A DNA stretch of 53,751 nucleotides from an uncultured Lentisphaerota bacterium (GTDB lineage Bacteria; Verrucomicrobiota; Kiritimatiellia; CAIQIC01), in NCBI GenBank assembly GCA_903912445.1, contig CAIWHP010000072.1:1-53751 (forward strand), in the 5' to 3' direction. Position numbers and translations under genes: made by a program. Numbering within the stretch: position 1 is the first letter of the stretch; each line of letters begins with the position of its first letter. This document shows, in pieces, positions 41,570 through 49,886 of the stretch. The notes beneath the pieces were generated by a model, which was given only the letters and a program-made list of their open reading frames with translations, was not told the DNA's origin and did no database searches.

Positions 41570-42544
41570 TCAGCCGCCGGGGACGCACGTCAGCTTGTCG
41601 AGGCGGCCGGCAAAGAAATTCCGCACGTTCTCCAGCGCGCCGGCAGCCATGCGCGCGTTGGCTTCGCGCGTGTTCGAGCCGATGTGCGCGGTGAGCACGA
41701 TGTTGTCGAGCGTGCGCAGATCCTTGTCGGGCTGCGCGGGTGCGTAGGGCTCGACGGCGAAGACATCGAGCGCCGCGCCGGCGAGGCGCTTGGCGGCGAG
41801 CGCGTCGTAGAGCGCGACCTCGTCGAGCACCGCGCCGCGCGCGGTGTTGATCAGCAGCGCGGTCGGCTTGAGCCACGCGAGCCGCTCCGCGTTGATGAAC
41901 TTCTGCGTACTGGCAATCGCCGGCAGGTGGATGGTGACCACGTCGGACTGGCGGAAGCATTCTTCCACGCTGTCCGTGAAGCGCTCAACGCCCAACGCGG
42001 TTAGGTTCGCCGGGGCGGCCACCTGGTCGCACGCGATTACCTGCATGCCAAAGCCAAAATGCGCGCTGGCGGCGACCTTCTTGCCGATGTTGCCAAAGCC
42101 GAGAATGCCGAGCGTCTTGCCATGCAGTTCCATACCGGTCTGGCCGGCGAACTTCCCGTCACGCATGGCCTCGTGCGACTGCGCAACGCGGCGCGCGAGG
42201 CTGCCCATCAGCCAGAGCGTGTGCTCCGCGACGGAGAGATCGAGCACGCCCGGAGTATTCGTGACGAGAATCCCGTGCTGCCGCGCGAGCGGTTTATCCA
42301 CGCCATCGTGCCCCACCCCGAACCGCGCAATCAGGCCGGCGCCATTTTTCCCCAGCGCTGCATAGAGCGGACCGCGATAGGGCGCGACGCCAACGATGGC
42401 GGCGCGCGCGCCGCGCGTGGCGACCGCGGCGGCCAGCGCGGCCTCGTCCGCGGGCGCGGGCTCGCAGCTCACGTCGGCGGCCGCGCGGAATATTTCCGCG
42501 GCTTTGTCGAATTCCTGCTGGGTGACCAAGACAATTTCACGCAT
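41570..42544 (-). CDS. D-isomer-specific 2-hydroxyacid dehydrogenase
   Basis: A 324-residue NAD-dependent dehydrogenase of the SerA/LdhA family. The start ATG at 42544 has GGAG nine bases upstream. It has ARFGVGHDGVDKPLARQHGI, the nucleotide loop GKTLGILGFGNIGKKVA, the catalytic Arg in INTARGAVLDE, the Glu in ALDVFAVEPYAP and the His in LTAHIGSNT, so the triad is complete. It could oxidise or reduce a hydroxy acid in sugar-acid catabolism, for example lactate or hydroxypyruvate from the aldolase gene upstream (3 bp away). Serine biosynthesis is less likely because there is no ACT domain and the context is catabolic. Confidence 0.93.
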   Translation of the reverse strand: MREIVLVTQQEFDKAAEIFRAAADVSCEPAPADEAALAAAVATRGARAAIVGVAPYRGPLYAALGKNGAGLIARFGVGHDGVDKPLARQHGILVTNTPGVLDLSVAEHTLWLMGSLARRVAQSHEAMRDGKFAGQTGMELHGKTLGILGFGNIGKKVAASAHFGFGMQVIACDQVAAPANLTALGVERFTDSVEECFRQSDVVTIHLPAIASTQKFINAERLAWLKPTALLINTARGAVLDEVALYDALAAKRLAGAALDVFAVEPYAPAQPDKDLRTLDNIVLTAHIGSNTREANARMAAGALENVRNFFAGRLDKLTCVPGG

Positions 42545-42547
42545 GGC

Positions 42548-43309
42548 TTATTTCTCCGTCCGGGCTTTGAGCATCTGCCGGCAACCTTCGCGGATAAAGA
42601 TGGTGTCGAGTCCGCAGGCGATGAACCGGAAGCCTTGCACGATGCGACGGCGGACTTCGCCCGCGTCGGTCGGCACCACGTGGATGCCGGGTGCGACCTT
42701 GTGGCGTCCGCAGGCGGCGAGAATCTGCTGCTGCGCCTCCAGCACCGCGGGATGATCGAGCTGGCCGGCGAGGTTCATCGAGGCCGAGAGGTCATAGGGG
42801 CCGATCAGCACCGCATCAATGCCTGGCGTCGCGAGAATTGCATCGGCCTGCTCCACGGCCTTGATGTGCTCCAGCATCACCACGACCAACACCTCGCGGT
42901 TGTGGTTGGCGAAATAGCCGGAGAAATTTTTCCCGAAGCCCGTCGCGCGGCAGAGCGAGGCGCCGCGCGTACCCTCCGGCGGAAACTTAGCCATCGCCAC
43001 CGACTGTGCGGCCTCGGCCGGCGAATTCACCGAGGGCACGATGATGCCCGCCGCACCGGCGTCGAGCACGTGCTTGGCGATCACCGGATCGCACGAAGGC
43101 AAGCGCGCGAGCACGTCGCAGCCTGTACCCTTTGCCGCGAGCACGTTGTGATAGAAGTCCGCGATGCTCGTCGCGGTGTGTTCGAGATCCACGCCGAGAA
43201 AGTCGAAGCCTTCGCCCGCCATGATTTCGGCGACGGCGGGATGACCGGTCAGCGTCCAGCCGCCGAGCACGGGCTCGCCGGCCATCAGTTTGTTTTTTGT
43301 TTTGTTCAT
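42548..43309 (-). CDS. HpcH/HpaI-family 2-keto-3-deoxy sugar acid aldolase
   Basis: A 253-residue class II pyruvate aldolase. The ATG at 43309 (MNKTKNKLMAGEPVLGG) has AAGGA upstream and fits the family; 43324 would add five residues. It has FDFLGVDLEHTATSI with the catalytic His, CDVLARLPS with the substrate Arg, VVVMLEHIKAVEQ with the metal Glu, and DAVLIGPYDLSASM with the metal Asp. Members cleave 2-keto-3-deoxy-L-rhamnonate, 4-hydroxy-2-ketoheptanedioate and similar compounds to pyruvate and an aldehyde. Next to a 2-hydroxyacid dehydrogenase and glycosidases including a GH29 fucosidase, cleavage of a 2-keto-3-deoxy sugar acid (rhamnonate or fuconate) is the best guess. The upstream dehydratase and dehydrogenase of such a pathway were not recognised in the window. 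Confidence 0.9.
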   Translation of the reverse strand: MNKTKNKLMAGEPVLGGWTLTGHPAVAEIMAGEGFDFLGVDLEHTATSIADFYHNVLAAKGTGCDVLARLPSCDPVIAKHVLDAGAAGIIVPSVNSPAEAAQSVAMAKFPPEGTRGASLCRATGFGKNFSGYFANHNREVLVVVMLEHIKAVEQADAILATPGIDAVLIGPYDLSASMNLAGQLDHPAVLEAQQQILAACGRHKVAPGIHVVPTDAGEVRRRIVQGFRFIACGLDTIFIREGCRQMLKARTEK

Positions 43310-43325
43310 AAGGATTCCTTTCAAG

Positions 43326-44474
43326 CTATTTCGTTGAACTGCTGCCGAACGCGGCGAACAGCTCGGCCACGGCGCGCGTCATGGCCGCGGGATAACGTTC
43401 TACATCGGTGACTCTCAACATCCAGCGGCCGGTGTCCTTCTCCGACGGACGCCAGGTGGTGCGTCCGTCATCGGCGCAGGTGACCTCGACCGACTGCATT
43501 TTGAAAACGGCGCTGTCGCCAGCTTCGGCGGCGGGGACAATTTTGCCGTCGCGGGTGACGGTCAGCCCCGCCGCGACGAACTGGCTGGCGGTGGACCACA
43601 TTCCGCGCTTTGCTTCCAAGATCTTCTGCCATGCTTCCGCCTTAGGCGGATTTTTCATTGCGCGCAGCCAGCGCGGGTTGGTGGATTTCTCGAACATGTG
43701 CGCGAAGAAATTCGCGAGGCCGGGCACCGCGTTGCCGAGCGCCTCGCGGTGCGGCAGCCAGTAGAAACTGCCCGACTCCCCGCTCTGCCGGACTTCCGTT
43801 GTATGCCAGCACGGGAACCAGAAAAACGGACACGGCAGATCGAACATCGCCGCGTAGGCGGCGGGATCGAGGCGCACGTTGAATTCCAGCTGCGCCGGCT
43901 TGGCGGGATTGTCGTGCGCCGAACCGCTGTTGAGATAGACGCCGGCGCATTTCTCCTTGAAGAGGTGCGGCTCGCGCACTGCCGCGGCGACGACGTCCGC
44001 CGCGGAACCGACGCAGACCACCGCGACGGGCCGCTCAGCCGCGCGCAACTGGTTAAGGATGAACTCGATGGCCGCCGTCTCCTGCAGCGGTGCGCTGGTG
44101 AGCGCGTCCTTGCGGTGCGCCAACCGGCGCGGGGTGCCGAGGGCCACCGGTACGGCGCGGCCGGTCAGCCAGTTCATCTGTGCCACGGCCACCACGGCCG
44201 GATCGCCCTCGCGAAAATCCGGCGGATAATCAATGACCACGCCGCGTAGGTCGTAGCGCCCGCGCAGAGCCAGCGCGTAGGCGCACGCGAGATCGAAATG
44301 ATCGTCCGGGTCGCCATGTGGATGGAACAGATCGGTCGCATGAAGCACCGGCACCGCGCCGCCGCCCTGCGCACGCGCCGGATGTTCGGCGCGTCCCGGC
44401 AGCGCGGCCACACCGCCGAGGCCGATGGCGAGCACGGCTTTCAGCAGATCCCGTCGTTGAAGTTCGCGTTGCAT
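43326..44474 (-). CDS. Tat-exported nucleoside-hydrolase-like protein
   Basis: A 382-residue protein from the ATG at 44474, which has AGGAG seven bases upstream; an ATG at 44495 lies in the previous gene's stop. MQRELQRRDLLKAVLAIG is a twin-arginine-like signal. The mature part has VLHATDLFHPHGDPDDHFDLACAYALALRG, in which GDPDDHFD resembles the Asp-rich calcium site (DxDxGxDD) of inosine-uridine nucleoside hydrolases, then PVAVVCVGSAADVVAA and FFWFPCWHTTEV. Family members in PVC bacteria often lack nucleosidase activity and their role in glycan loci is unknown. Gene spacing of 16-17 bp on both sides supports co-transcription with the aldolase and the sialidase-like gene. Confidence 0.85.
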   Translation of the reverse strand: MQRELQRRDLLKAVLAIGLGGVAALPGRAEHPARAQGGGAVPVLHATDLFHPHGDPDDHFDLACAYALALRGRYDLRGVVIDYPPDFREGDPAVVAVAQMNWLTGRAVPVALGTPRRLAHRKDALTSAPLQETAAIEFILNQLRAAERPVAVVCVGSAADVVAAAVREPHLFKEKCAGVYLNSGSAHDNPAKPAQLEFNVRLDPAAYAAMFDLPCPFFWFPCWHTTEVRQSGESGSFYWLPHREALGNAVPGLANFFAHMFEKSTNPRWLRAMKNPPKAEAWQKILEAKRGMWSTASQFVAAGLTVTRDGKIVPAAEAGDSAVFKMQSVEVTCADDGRTTWRPSEKDTGRWMLRVTDVERYPAAMTRAVAELFAAFGSSSTK

Positions 44475-44491
44475 GCTCGTCTCCTGTTGAC

Positions 44492-46276
44492 TCACTGCAC
44501 CTTGCTACGGAGCGAACCGAGGTCCACCAGGAACTCAGAGCCGGAAAGGCTATATATATAGTCCGCCTCGAAGCCGTCGCCGAGATAGAGGCGCGGCGTC
44601 GGGTTCACGAGCGGATTCGGAAAGGTCTGCGGCGGCTGGCCGTCCACCGCGACGGAGAAGTCCGCGCCGCGCACGGTGACGTGCAGCGTGTGCCACTGCT
44701 GCAGCGGGAAATCGCAGACCGGCTCCCACTGGTTGCGCGTGTAGGCATAGAGCTTGCCGGGGCGGTTCGCCATCATGCCGAGCCGGATCGGAATGCGGTC
44801 GCCTAGCGAGCAGAAGACCAGCCGGCCGACCGGCTGCAGCCGCAGCACCCGCGTCTCGAAACTGAACTCCAGCGACTGGCCGGCGGCGAAATCCACGGGG
44901 TCGAGATCCACGCCGGCGCTGGCGCGCGCGCTGAATTGGAGCGTCTTGCGTTTTTCCACCGTCTTCACTTTCGGCGTCACCGTGCGCGCATCGGGATTCA
45001 GCCGGACGACCTTCTTCTTGCCCGCCGCATCCCGCTCCTCCTGCATCTTGACCAGCTCCTTCGAGCGCGGCCAGACGTAGTAGCGATCGGCCCGCGGCGC
45101 GGGCGCAACGATCGCGCCCTCGATGCTGCGCGCTTCGTTCCCGGGGCCCATGCTGTAGGCGAGGTAAATCTTGCCGTCGTGCTCGATCCCCTGCGGATAC
45201 GCGCTGATCACGCCCGGCCGCGACACCGGGGGGCCGGCAACGAAATCGTCCGCGCCGCTGCGGCTGAAGTGGAGCGCGACGTTCAGCCGCGTCGAGTAGT
45301 CGCGATGGTTCACATACGCATCCTGCTGCAGCAGGCAGTAGCGGCCACCTGCGAGCCGAAAAACTTGCGGGCGGCAGTTCACGGTTTCCATGCACGCATA
45401 AACCGGATCGTTGGGGAAATTCACCGGCGTGCCCTTGGCCGCACCCGTGCCGACTGTGGTCAGCCGCCATTGCGTGGCGAACGGCACACCTTTCGTGAAA
45501 TTCCGCATGAAGGCCCGGAGCATGCCATCACTCTGCTCGTAGAAGAACGGCTCCCACTGCGCCTCGGCATCGTCCACGGAGCTGATCGGATTGGAGCAGG
45601 CCCACGTCGCGCCGCCATCGTCGGTGTAGAAGCACGCGTTGAAGCGACGAACGATGCTGTTGGTGGTCGGCTTGCCGCCGGCATCGGGCGTGAACTCCCG
45701 ATGGTTGAGCGTCACCGGCGCGAGCACGCGGCCGGAGGAAAGCAGCACCGGGTTCTGGCTGGCGAAGATGGAGCATGGAACGCCGTTGGCCTCCTGCCGG
45801 CGTTGGATGCGCCGGTGCTTCCAGTCGCTGCTGCCTTTTTCCAGCGTGCTCAACCAGAGGCCGTCGAGTGCGGTGTTCTTGCTGTTGAACGACCAGACGC
45901 ACCAGAGTTGCTGGTCACGATAGTTGAGCAAGTTTGGCTGCCACTGGACGCACTGCTCGTCGCGTGCGAGCGCGTTGGCGCCGGTATGCGCAAGCGGTTG
46001 CGGCGCGCTCCACGTTTCGAAGTCCGGGCTCGTCGCCCACACGTCGAGCTGGCCCGGCTTGCCTTCGAGATGCGTCTGGGCATGCGCGCCCCAGACAGCG
46101 TGGAATTTTCCGTCGAACCATTCCACCGACGCCATGTGGTTGTAGGCGTAGTGACCTTCCGCCAGTTTGCCGTCGTGAATGGTGACGTGCTTCACCTGCG
46201 GCTGGTAGAAGTCGTAAGCCAGCAGCGGTAACGGTGCAACCAGCAGGGCCGTTAAGAGGGCGATCGTCGTTTTCAT
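44492..46276 (-). CDS. Secreted sialidase-like beta-propeller with C-terminal LamG-like domain
   Basis: A 594-residue protein from the ATG at 46276 (MKTTIALLTALLVAPLPLL). The first ~400 residues have BNR/Asp-box-like blades (FYTDDGGATWACSNP, DGKFHAVWGAHAQTH, VFRLAGGRYCLLQQD, IEHDGKIYLAYSMGPGNEARS). After a Lys-rich segment (EERDAAGKKK) the last ~150 residues form a jelly-roll of the laminin-G type (LQFSARASAGVDLDP, GKLYAYTRNQWEPVCDFPLQQWHTLHVTVRG). Only one clear Asp box is seen and the Arg triad of true sialidases is not evident, so a glycan-binding or different exo-glycosidase role is possible. It is probably in the same transcript as the nucleoside-hydrolase-like gene. Confidence 0.82.
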   Translation of the reverse strand: MKTTIALLTALLVAPLPLLAYDFYQPQVKHVTIHDGKLAEGHYAYNHMASVEWFDGKFHAVWGAHAQTHLEGKPGQLDVWATSPDFETWSAPQPLAHTGANALARDEQCVQWQPNLLNYRDQQLWCVWSFNSKNTALDGLWLSTLEKGSSDWKHRRIQRRQEANGVPCSIFASQNPVLLSSGRVLAPVTLNHREFTPDAGGKPTTNSIVRRFNACFYTDDGGATWACSNPISSVDDAEAQWEPFFYEQSDGMLRAFMRNFTKGVPFATQWRLTTVGTGAAKGTPVNFPNDPVYACMETVNCRPQVFRLAGGRYCLLQQDAYVNHRDYSTRLNVALHFSRSGADDFVAGPPVSRPGVISAYPQGIEHDGKIYLAYSMGPGNEARSIEGAIVAPAPRADRYYVWPRSKELVKMQEERDAAGKKKVVRLNPDARTVTPKVKTVEKRKTLQFSARASAGVDLDPVDFAAGQSLEFSFETRVLRLQPVGRLVFCSLGDRIPIRLGMMANRPGKLYAYTRNQWEPVCDFPLQQWHTLHVTVRGADFSVAVDGQPPQTFPNPLVNPTPRLYLGDGFEADYIYSLSGSEFLVDLGSLRSKVQ

Positions 46277-46308
46277 AGTGTCATTTCCAGGTAGCAATAA
46301 TTGCGGGG

Positions 46309-47568
46309 CTACCGCGTTGAAGACACGGAGGTCTTCGACCAATAGACTTCAGGTTTCTGGAGCCCTTGATCACGATAATACTGATTCGCCTCAGCGGTGC
46401 GTGAGAACATGAACGAATCATCTGAAAAAGATTTCGTTTTCGCATTGGCCGCATCGCCATAATTCCACAAAGACGAAAGCTGCATTCCAGAGGCTTTGAT
46501 GGCATTGATCTTGCGGACGAAATTCGCGTCAGTGTCCCCGTGGAATTCGCCCATATACAGCACCTTTTTGCTTTGCTTCGCGAGCTTCACATAACCCCCG
46601 AGCAGCTCTTCTATTTGGACGTTTCTGTTGAACCTCTTCTGGGATAGCCCGTCCTTATCCTTATCAAGGGTGATATGCACACTGATCGCGTTGACCGTGC
46701 GCGGTGAAAAAATGTCCATGATGGTTCTGAGTTCTTCTTCGGTATCATCCGTCCAGGTTCGCTGGGTCCTCAGATGATACTGGGCAGCTCGAAAATCCGC
46801 GGTCCCATTGGAAATCATGCGGTGTGGATCAAGGCTGCGAATGACTTTTTCGACCTCGGTGAAATAAGTTTCAACATCTTGGGAACTGATTCTGTCAGCA
46901 GGCCCTCGCTGCGCCGGCGTTCCTCTGGAAGTCAAAACATAAGGGTAACCAAGGGGAGGCTCTCCTTGCTTATCCAGATCGGCCGCGAGATTGAATTCGT
47001 TGCCGATTTCCCAACCCCAAATGGCAGGTGAATCTTTATACCGGCTCACGACGTCCCGGACATACTTGCGGGCATACTCCATGGTCTTGCTGGCCGGGTT
47101 TCCGATCTGGTTAACAGTTTCGCCCACCACATCGGAGACGCTGAATTTCGTCCAAAACAGGTCGGCTATGATACCGATTCTGTTTTCCTCGCAGGTTTTG
47201 ACGAACAAATCCATTTCGTGGAAATAGTCTGCCGGTTTGTTTTGATAGAGCTTGAGTTCGTTGGGCCAAAATCCGCTAAACGGCACTCGGATGAATGGAA
47301 TTTTACTGTCAGCGATCTTTTTGATGGATGGAGTGTAAGGCTGATATTTCGGGTCACGAATGGTGCGGAGAAAGCCGTCATAAAAGCAGAATCCGATGCC
47401 GTAAAACGGCTTTCCTGCCAGCGTCAATGTGCCATCCGTTTCGACATGCAACCCCCATGGAATCTGCGCGGTGGGCTTCGCGGTGGCTGGCTTCGCCGCA
47501 TGCGCGGCGTGCAGCGCGGAGGTCAGAGCCAGCAGCAGGGCGGCGAGGAGCGTGAGAGTGGGTTTCAT
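46309..47568 (-). CDS. Secreted GH5-like (clan GH-A) endo-glycosidase with foreign base composition
   Basis: A 419-residue protein. The ATG at 47568 has AGAAGG six bases upstream; MNIERRF at 47592 is less likely. A signal peptide (MKPTLTLLAALLLALTSALHA shortened) and a Lys/Ala/Pro linker precede the barrel: GKPFYGIGFCFYDGFLR, IPFIRVPFSGFWPNE, WGWEIGNEFNLAAD with the acid/base Glu near 190, and KVLYMGEFHGDTDANF with the likely nucleophile Glu near 340. Mannanase or endo-glucanase activity is possible. The catalytic part has about 48% G+C by hand count of three 60-base lines (29, 30 and 28 of 60), whereas the signal-peptide line 47461-47520 has 44 of 60, as do neighbours. This suggests a recently acquired catalytic domain behind a native signal. 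Confidence 0.88.
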   Translation of the reverse strand: MKPTLTLLAALLLALTSALHAAHAAKPATAKPTAQIPWGLHVETDGTLTLAGKPFYGIGFCFYDGFLRTIRDPKYQPYTPSIKKIADSKIPFIRVPFSGFWPNELKLYQNKPADYFHEMDLFVKTCEENRIGIIADLFWTKFSVSDVVGETVNQIGNPASKTMEYARKYVRDVVSRYKDSPAIWGWEIGNEFNLAADLDKQGEPPLGYPYVLTSRGTPAQRGPADRISSQDVETYFTEVEKVIRSLDPHRMISNGTADFRAAQYHLRTQRTWTDDTEEELRTIMDIFSPRTVNAISVHITLDKDKDGLSQKRFNRNVQIEELLGGYVKLAKQSKKVLYMGEFHGDTDANFVRKINAIKASGMQLSSLWNYGDAANAKTKSFSDDSFMFSRTAEANQYYRDQGLQKPEVYWSKTSVSSTR

Positions 47569-47588
47569 GGAAAACCTTCTTTCGATAT

Positions 47589-49745
47589 TCATGGCGCGGG
47601 ACTTCCCTTGTCCGCAGGCAGGCCGTCGCTACGCCTCGCCACCAAAAAACAACACTCCAATGAAGCCAACGGCTGTTCCAAGATGATGCAGCGGGTGCCA
47701 TTTACGGAGCGTACCGCCAGCGGTTGCAGGCCGCCATTGACTCCGATACGCGACCACCGCCATGCTGAAATTTCGGGGTCCAGGAGGATCGTCGCCGCTA
47801 CCGCCGGGGCTGTACTCAAGTTCCAGAGGGTCAGCAGCAGTGCGGCACCGGAATCAAGCTGTAACGCCTTCAGCAGGAAGGCACCCTCGGACGTCATCCT
47901 CGCCAACAGCGGCCGTCCCTGCACCCACTCCATGGCGCGCACCAGATACGCGGCGCTCCAACGGCTCAGCAGCGACTCGCCGGTCGCCGCGTCGGTCGAG
48001 GCATTCAGCAGCGCAAAACGCGCGCCCGCAGGACTCGTCCAGGTGAGCAAGTGCGGAGCGCTCACACGGCGCTGCTCGTCAAGATAGGAGGCGAGGACCG
48101 TGCCCGACGGTGCGCTCACGTGAAAGGGCAGATGCTCCCGGCCGGGCAAACGACCGACGAAGTAATAATAGGGCCACAGCTCGGTGCCCCCATCCTGCCG
48201 GTCGTAGCGCAGGTGCATCACGTCGGCGGCCGCACAGCGCTCGCCGAGTGCCAGACCGATCTGCTTCAGCCGCCCGCGACTTTGGAGCGTCTGCAGAGCG
48301 TACAGGTCGAGGAAGGCTCCGCGCTGCAGTACCGCGTCGAGGCGGGTATCGTCCAGATACTGCAGCGCATCACCCCAATGGAGCGCGGTAGCTTCAGGGG
48401 TTCTCGCGCACCACAGCGGCACGCCGCGGGTCTGCAGCATCTTCCAAGGCGGCCTGCGCAAGAGACCCAGATTCAACAGCTCCTGGTCCTGCCACACGGC
48501 CACACCCACCGGTTTGCTGGCTCCCTGCAACAACTGCTCGACGGTGTGCAACTGACCTCGACGCTCTGCAAAATAAGCGACCAGCGAGCGTGACTCGGAG
48601 GCCGGCACCTTCGATCCAAAGGTGGCGTTCAAACTCAAGGCCACCCTCGGCTCCCCTACGGACAGAATATAGGCATGGTGGGCGAAGGCCGCCACCGGCG
48701 ACTTGAGCGCCGGATCGTAGGGATAGTTCTCGCACTCCGGGAAGAATTCAAATGCCTCCGGCAAGTGCGCCTTCCACATGTCGAGACTCCAGAAGCGTCC
48801 CGGGTAGTCCGCCAGCGGAACATCCTCGCGATAAAGCGAGATCTGCGGCCGCACAAACGGACGCTTGTCGCCCGCCTGCGCCTGCGCCACACGCGCGACG
48901 TTGTGGGCCACGGTGCCGGCGTGCATGTGGCCCAACCGCGTCTCCGGCGACACCTCATGCACGGCCAGCCGCAACGCCACGGCGAGTGAGACCAGATCAT
49001 CGGTGATCAACTCCGACATCAGCACCCGCGCCGGCCGGTTGTTTTTGACCAGCAGGTTACCGACAGCCTTGGAATCGTTGGCGCAGCCGAACCGCGCCGC
49101 AAATCGGGTCACGCGCCCGGGTACAAAACACTGCGTGAAGCGCACCGTGTAATCGTCGTCATTGAACAACAGACCCGGCCGCAGGCGCCCATACAAACGA
49201 TACGCCTGCTGGAGATAGGCCCGCAGCCGCGGGCAGGAAGGATCCAACACCGGATGCGGCCCCGGCTGCCCATCCGCCTGCAACTGCCGCTGGAAACCAA
49301 ACTTTTCCACCTCGCGCTGGGGCGCATACAGGTGTCCCAACGTGTGGAAGACATTCAAATGGAACACGAGGCCCGCCGCCTTGAGCCGCTCCGCACAGAT
49401 GGCGAGATGGGCACAGATGCGTTCCAGCTCCCCAATCTCCTTGAACTGCGAAACGCCCAAATACTCGGTTGTGAAGAGAAACACTTCCCTGATACCGACG
49501 CGTTCGCAGGTGCGAATCAACTCCGCCAGATGCGCGTCGCGGTCCTCCAAGGGTACATAGTAACGCAAAACTGCGCCCCCCTTGGCGGCGCCACCGGCAT
49601 CTAAAAGCACTTCCCCGCCTCGTTCAGCCAGCGCCACGGCATCCCGTCCGCGCGCAAGCACGGCTGACGCGGCGACGGAAAGGGCTGTGAGTCCCGTTAC
49701 GGTGATGAACTCACGGCGGTTGATGGAAGCGGGTTGGGGGTTCAT
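47589..49745 (-). CDS. Tat-exported protein of unrecognised family, possible TIM-barrel glycosidase
   Basis: A 718-residue protein. The ATG at 49745 starts a twin-arginine signal (MNPQPASINRREFITVTGL); the upstream ATG at 49778 is less likely. The region with RYYVPLEDRDAHLAELIRTCERVG, VFLFTTEYLGVSQFKEIGELERICAHL, LVFHLNVFHTLGHLYAPQREVEKF and LRPGLLFNDDDYTVRF has the strand-helix rhythm of a TIM barrel, and NDDDY could be at the active site. A long C-terminal half is strand-rich. I do not recognise the family; a GH-like enzyme or a DUF of PVC bacteria is likely. The upstream 137-bp gap holds a good promoter and a hairpin, so a transcript through the six genes to 41570 probably starts here. Confidence 0.8.
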   Translation of the reverse strand: MNPQPASINRREFITVTGLTALSVAASAVLARGRDAVALAERGGEVLLDAGGAAKGGAVLRYYVPLEDRDAHLAELIRTCERVGIREVFLFTTEYLGVSQFKEIGELERICAHLAICAERLKAAGLVFHLNVFHTLGHLYAPQREVEKFGFQRQLQADGQPGPHPVLDPSCPRLRAYLQQAYRLYGRLRPGLLFNDDDYTVRFTQCFVPGRVTRFAARFGCANDSKAVGNLLVKNNRPARVLMSELITDDLVSLAVALRLAVHEVSPETRLGHMHAGTVAHNVARVAQAQAGDKRPFVRPQISLYREDVPLADYPGRFWSLDMWKAHLPEAFEFFPECENYPYDPALKSPVAAFAHHAYILSVGEPRVALSLNATFGSKVPASESRSLVAYFAERRGQLHTVEQLLQGASKPVGVAVWQDQELLNLGLLRRPPWKMLQTRGVPLWCARTPEATALHWGDALQYLDDTRLDAVLQRGAFLDLYALQTLQSRGRLKQIGLALGERCAAADVMHLRYDRQDGGTELWPYYYFVGRLPGREHLPFHVSAPSGTVLASYLDEQRRVSAPHLLTWTSPAGARFALLNASTDAATGESLLSRWSAAYLVRAMEWVQGRPLLARMTSEGAFLLKALQLDSGAALLLTLWNLSTAPAVAATILLDPEISAWRWSRIGVNGGLQPLAVRSVNGTRCIILEQPLASLECCFLVARRSDGLPADKGSPAP

Positions 49746-49786
49746 GGGTACCCTACTTATTTGAAGCACTCGTTGCACTGATACAG

Positions 49787-49812
49787 CCGGACAGGAAGTC
49801 CTTCCGGTCCGG
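49787..49812. promoter_or_regulatory. Near-perfect 26-bp inverted repeat in the leader
   Basis: CCGGAC-A-GGAAG at 49787-49798 pairs with CTTCC-G-GTCCGG at 49801-49812, with one mismatch and a 2-base centre. It lies between the promoter (49859-49886) and the start of the gene at 47589-49745. It could be an operator, an attenuator hairpin or a terminator of the fusion gene. Confidence 0.45.
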
Positions 49813-49858
49813 ACACCAAGTCACCCAAGAACCAGACCGGGAGGAATATATTCTGTGC

Positions 49859-49886
49859 ATAATATTTCGCCTGTGTGTTCGGTCAA
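49859..49886 (-). promoter_or_regulatory. Candidate sigma70 promoter for the 47589-49745 gene and those after it
   Basis: On the minus strand TTGACC (49886-49881), 16 bp, TATTAT (49864-49859). The -35 matches 5 of 6 and the -10 4 of 6 consensus bases, in an unusually A+T-rich stretch. The -35 overlaps the last codons of the fucosidase gene. Confidence 0.55.
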
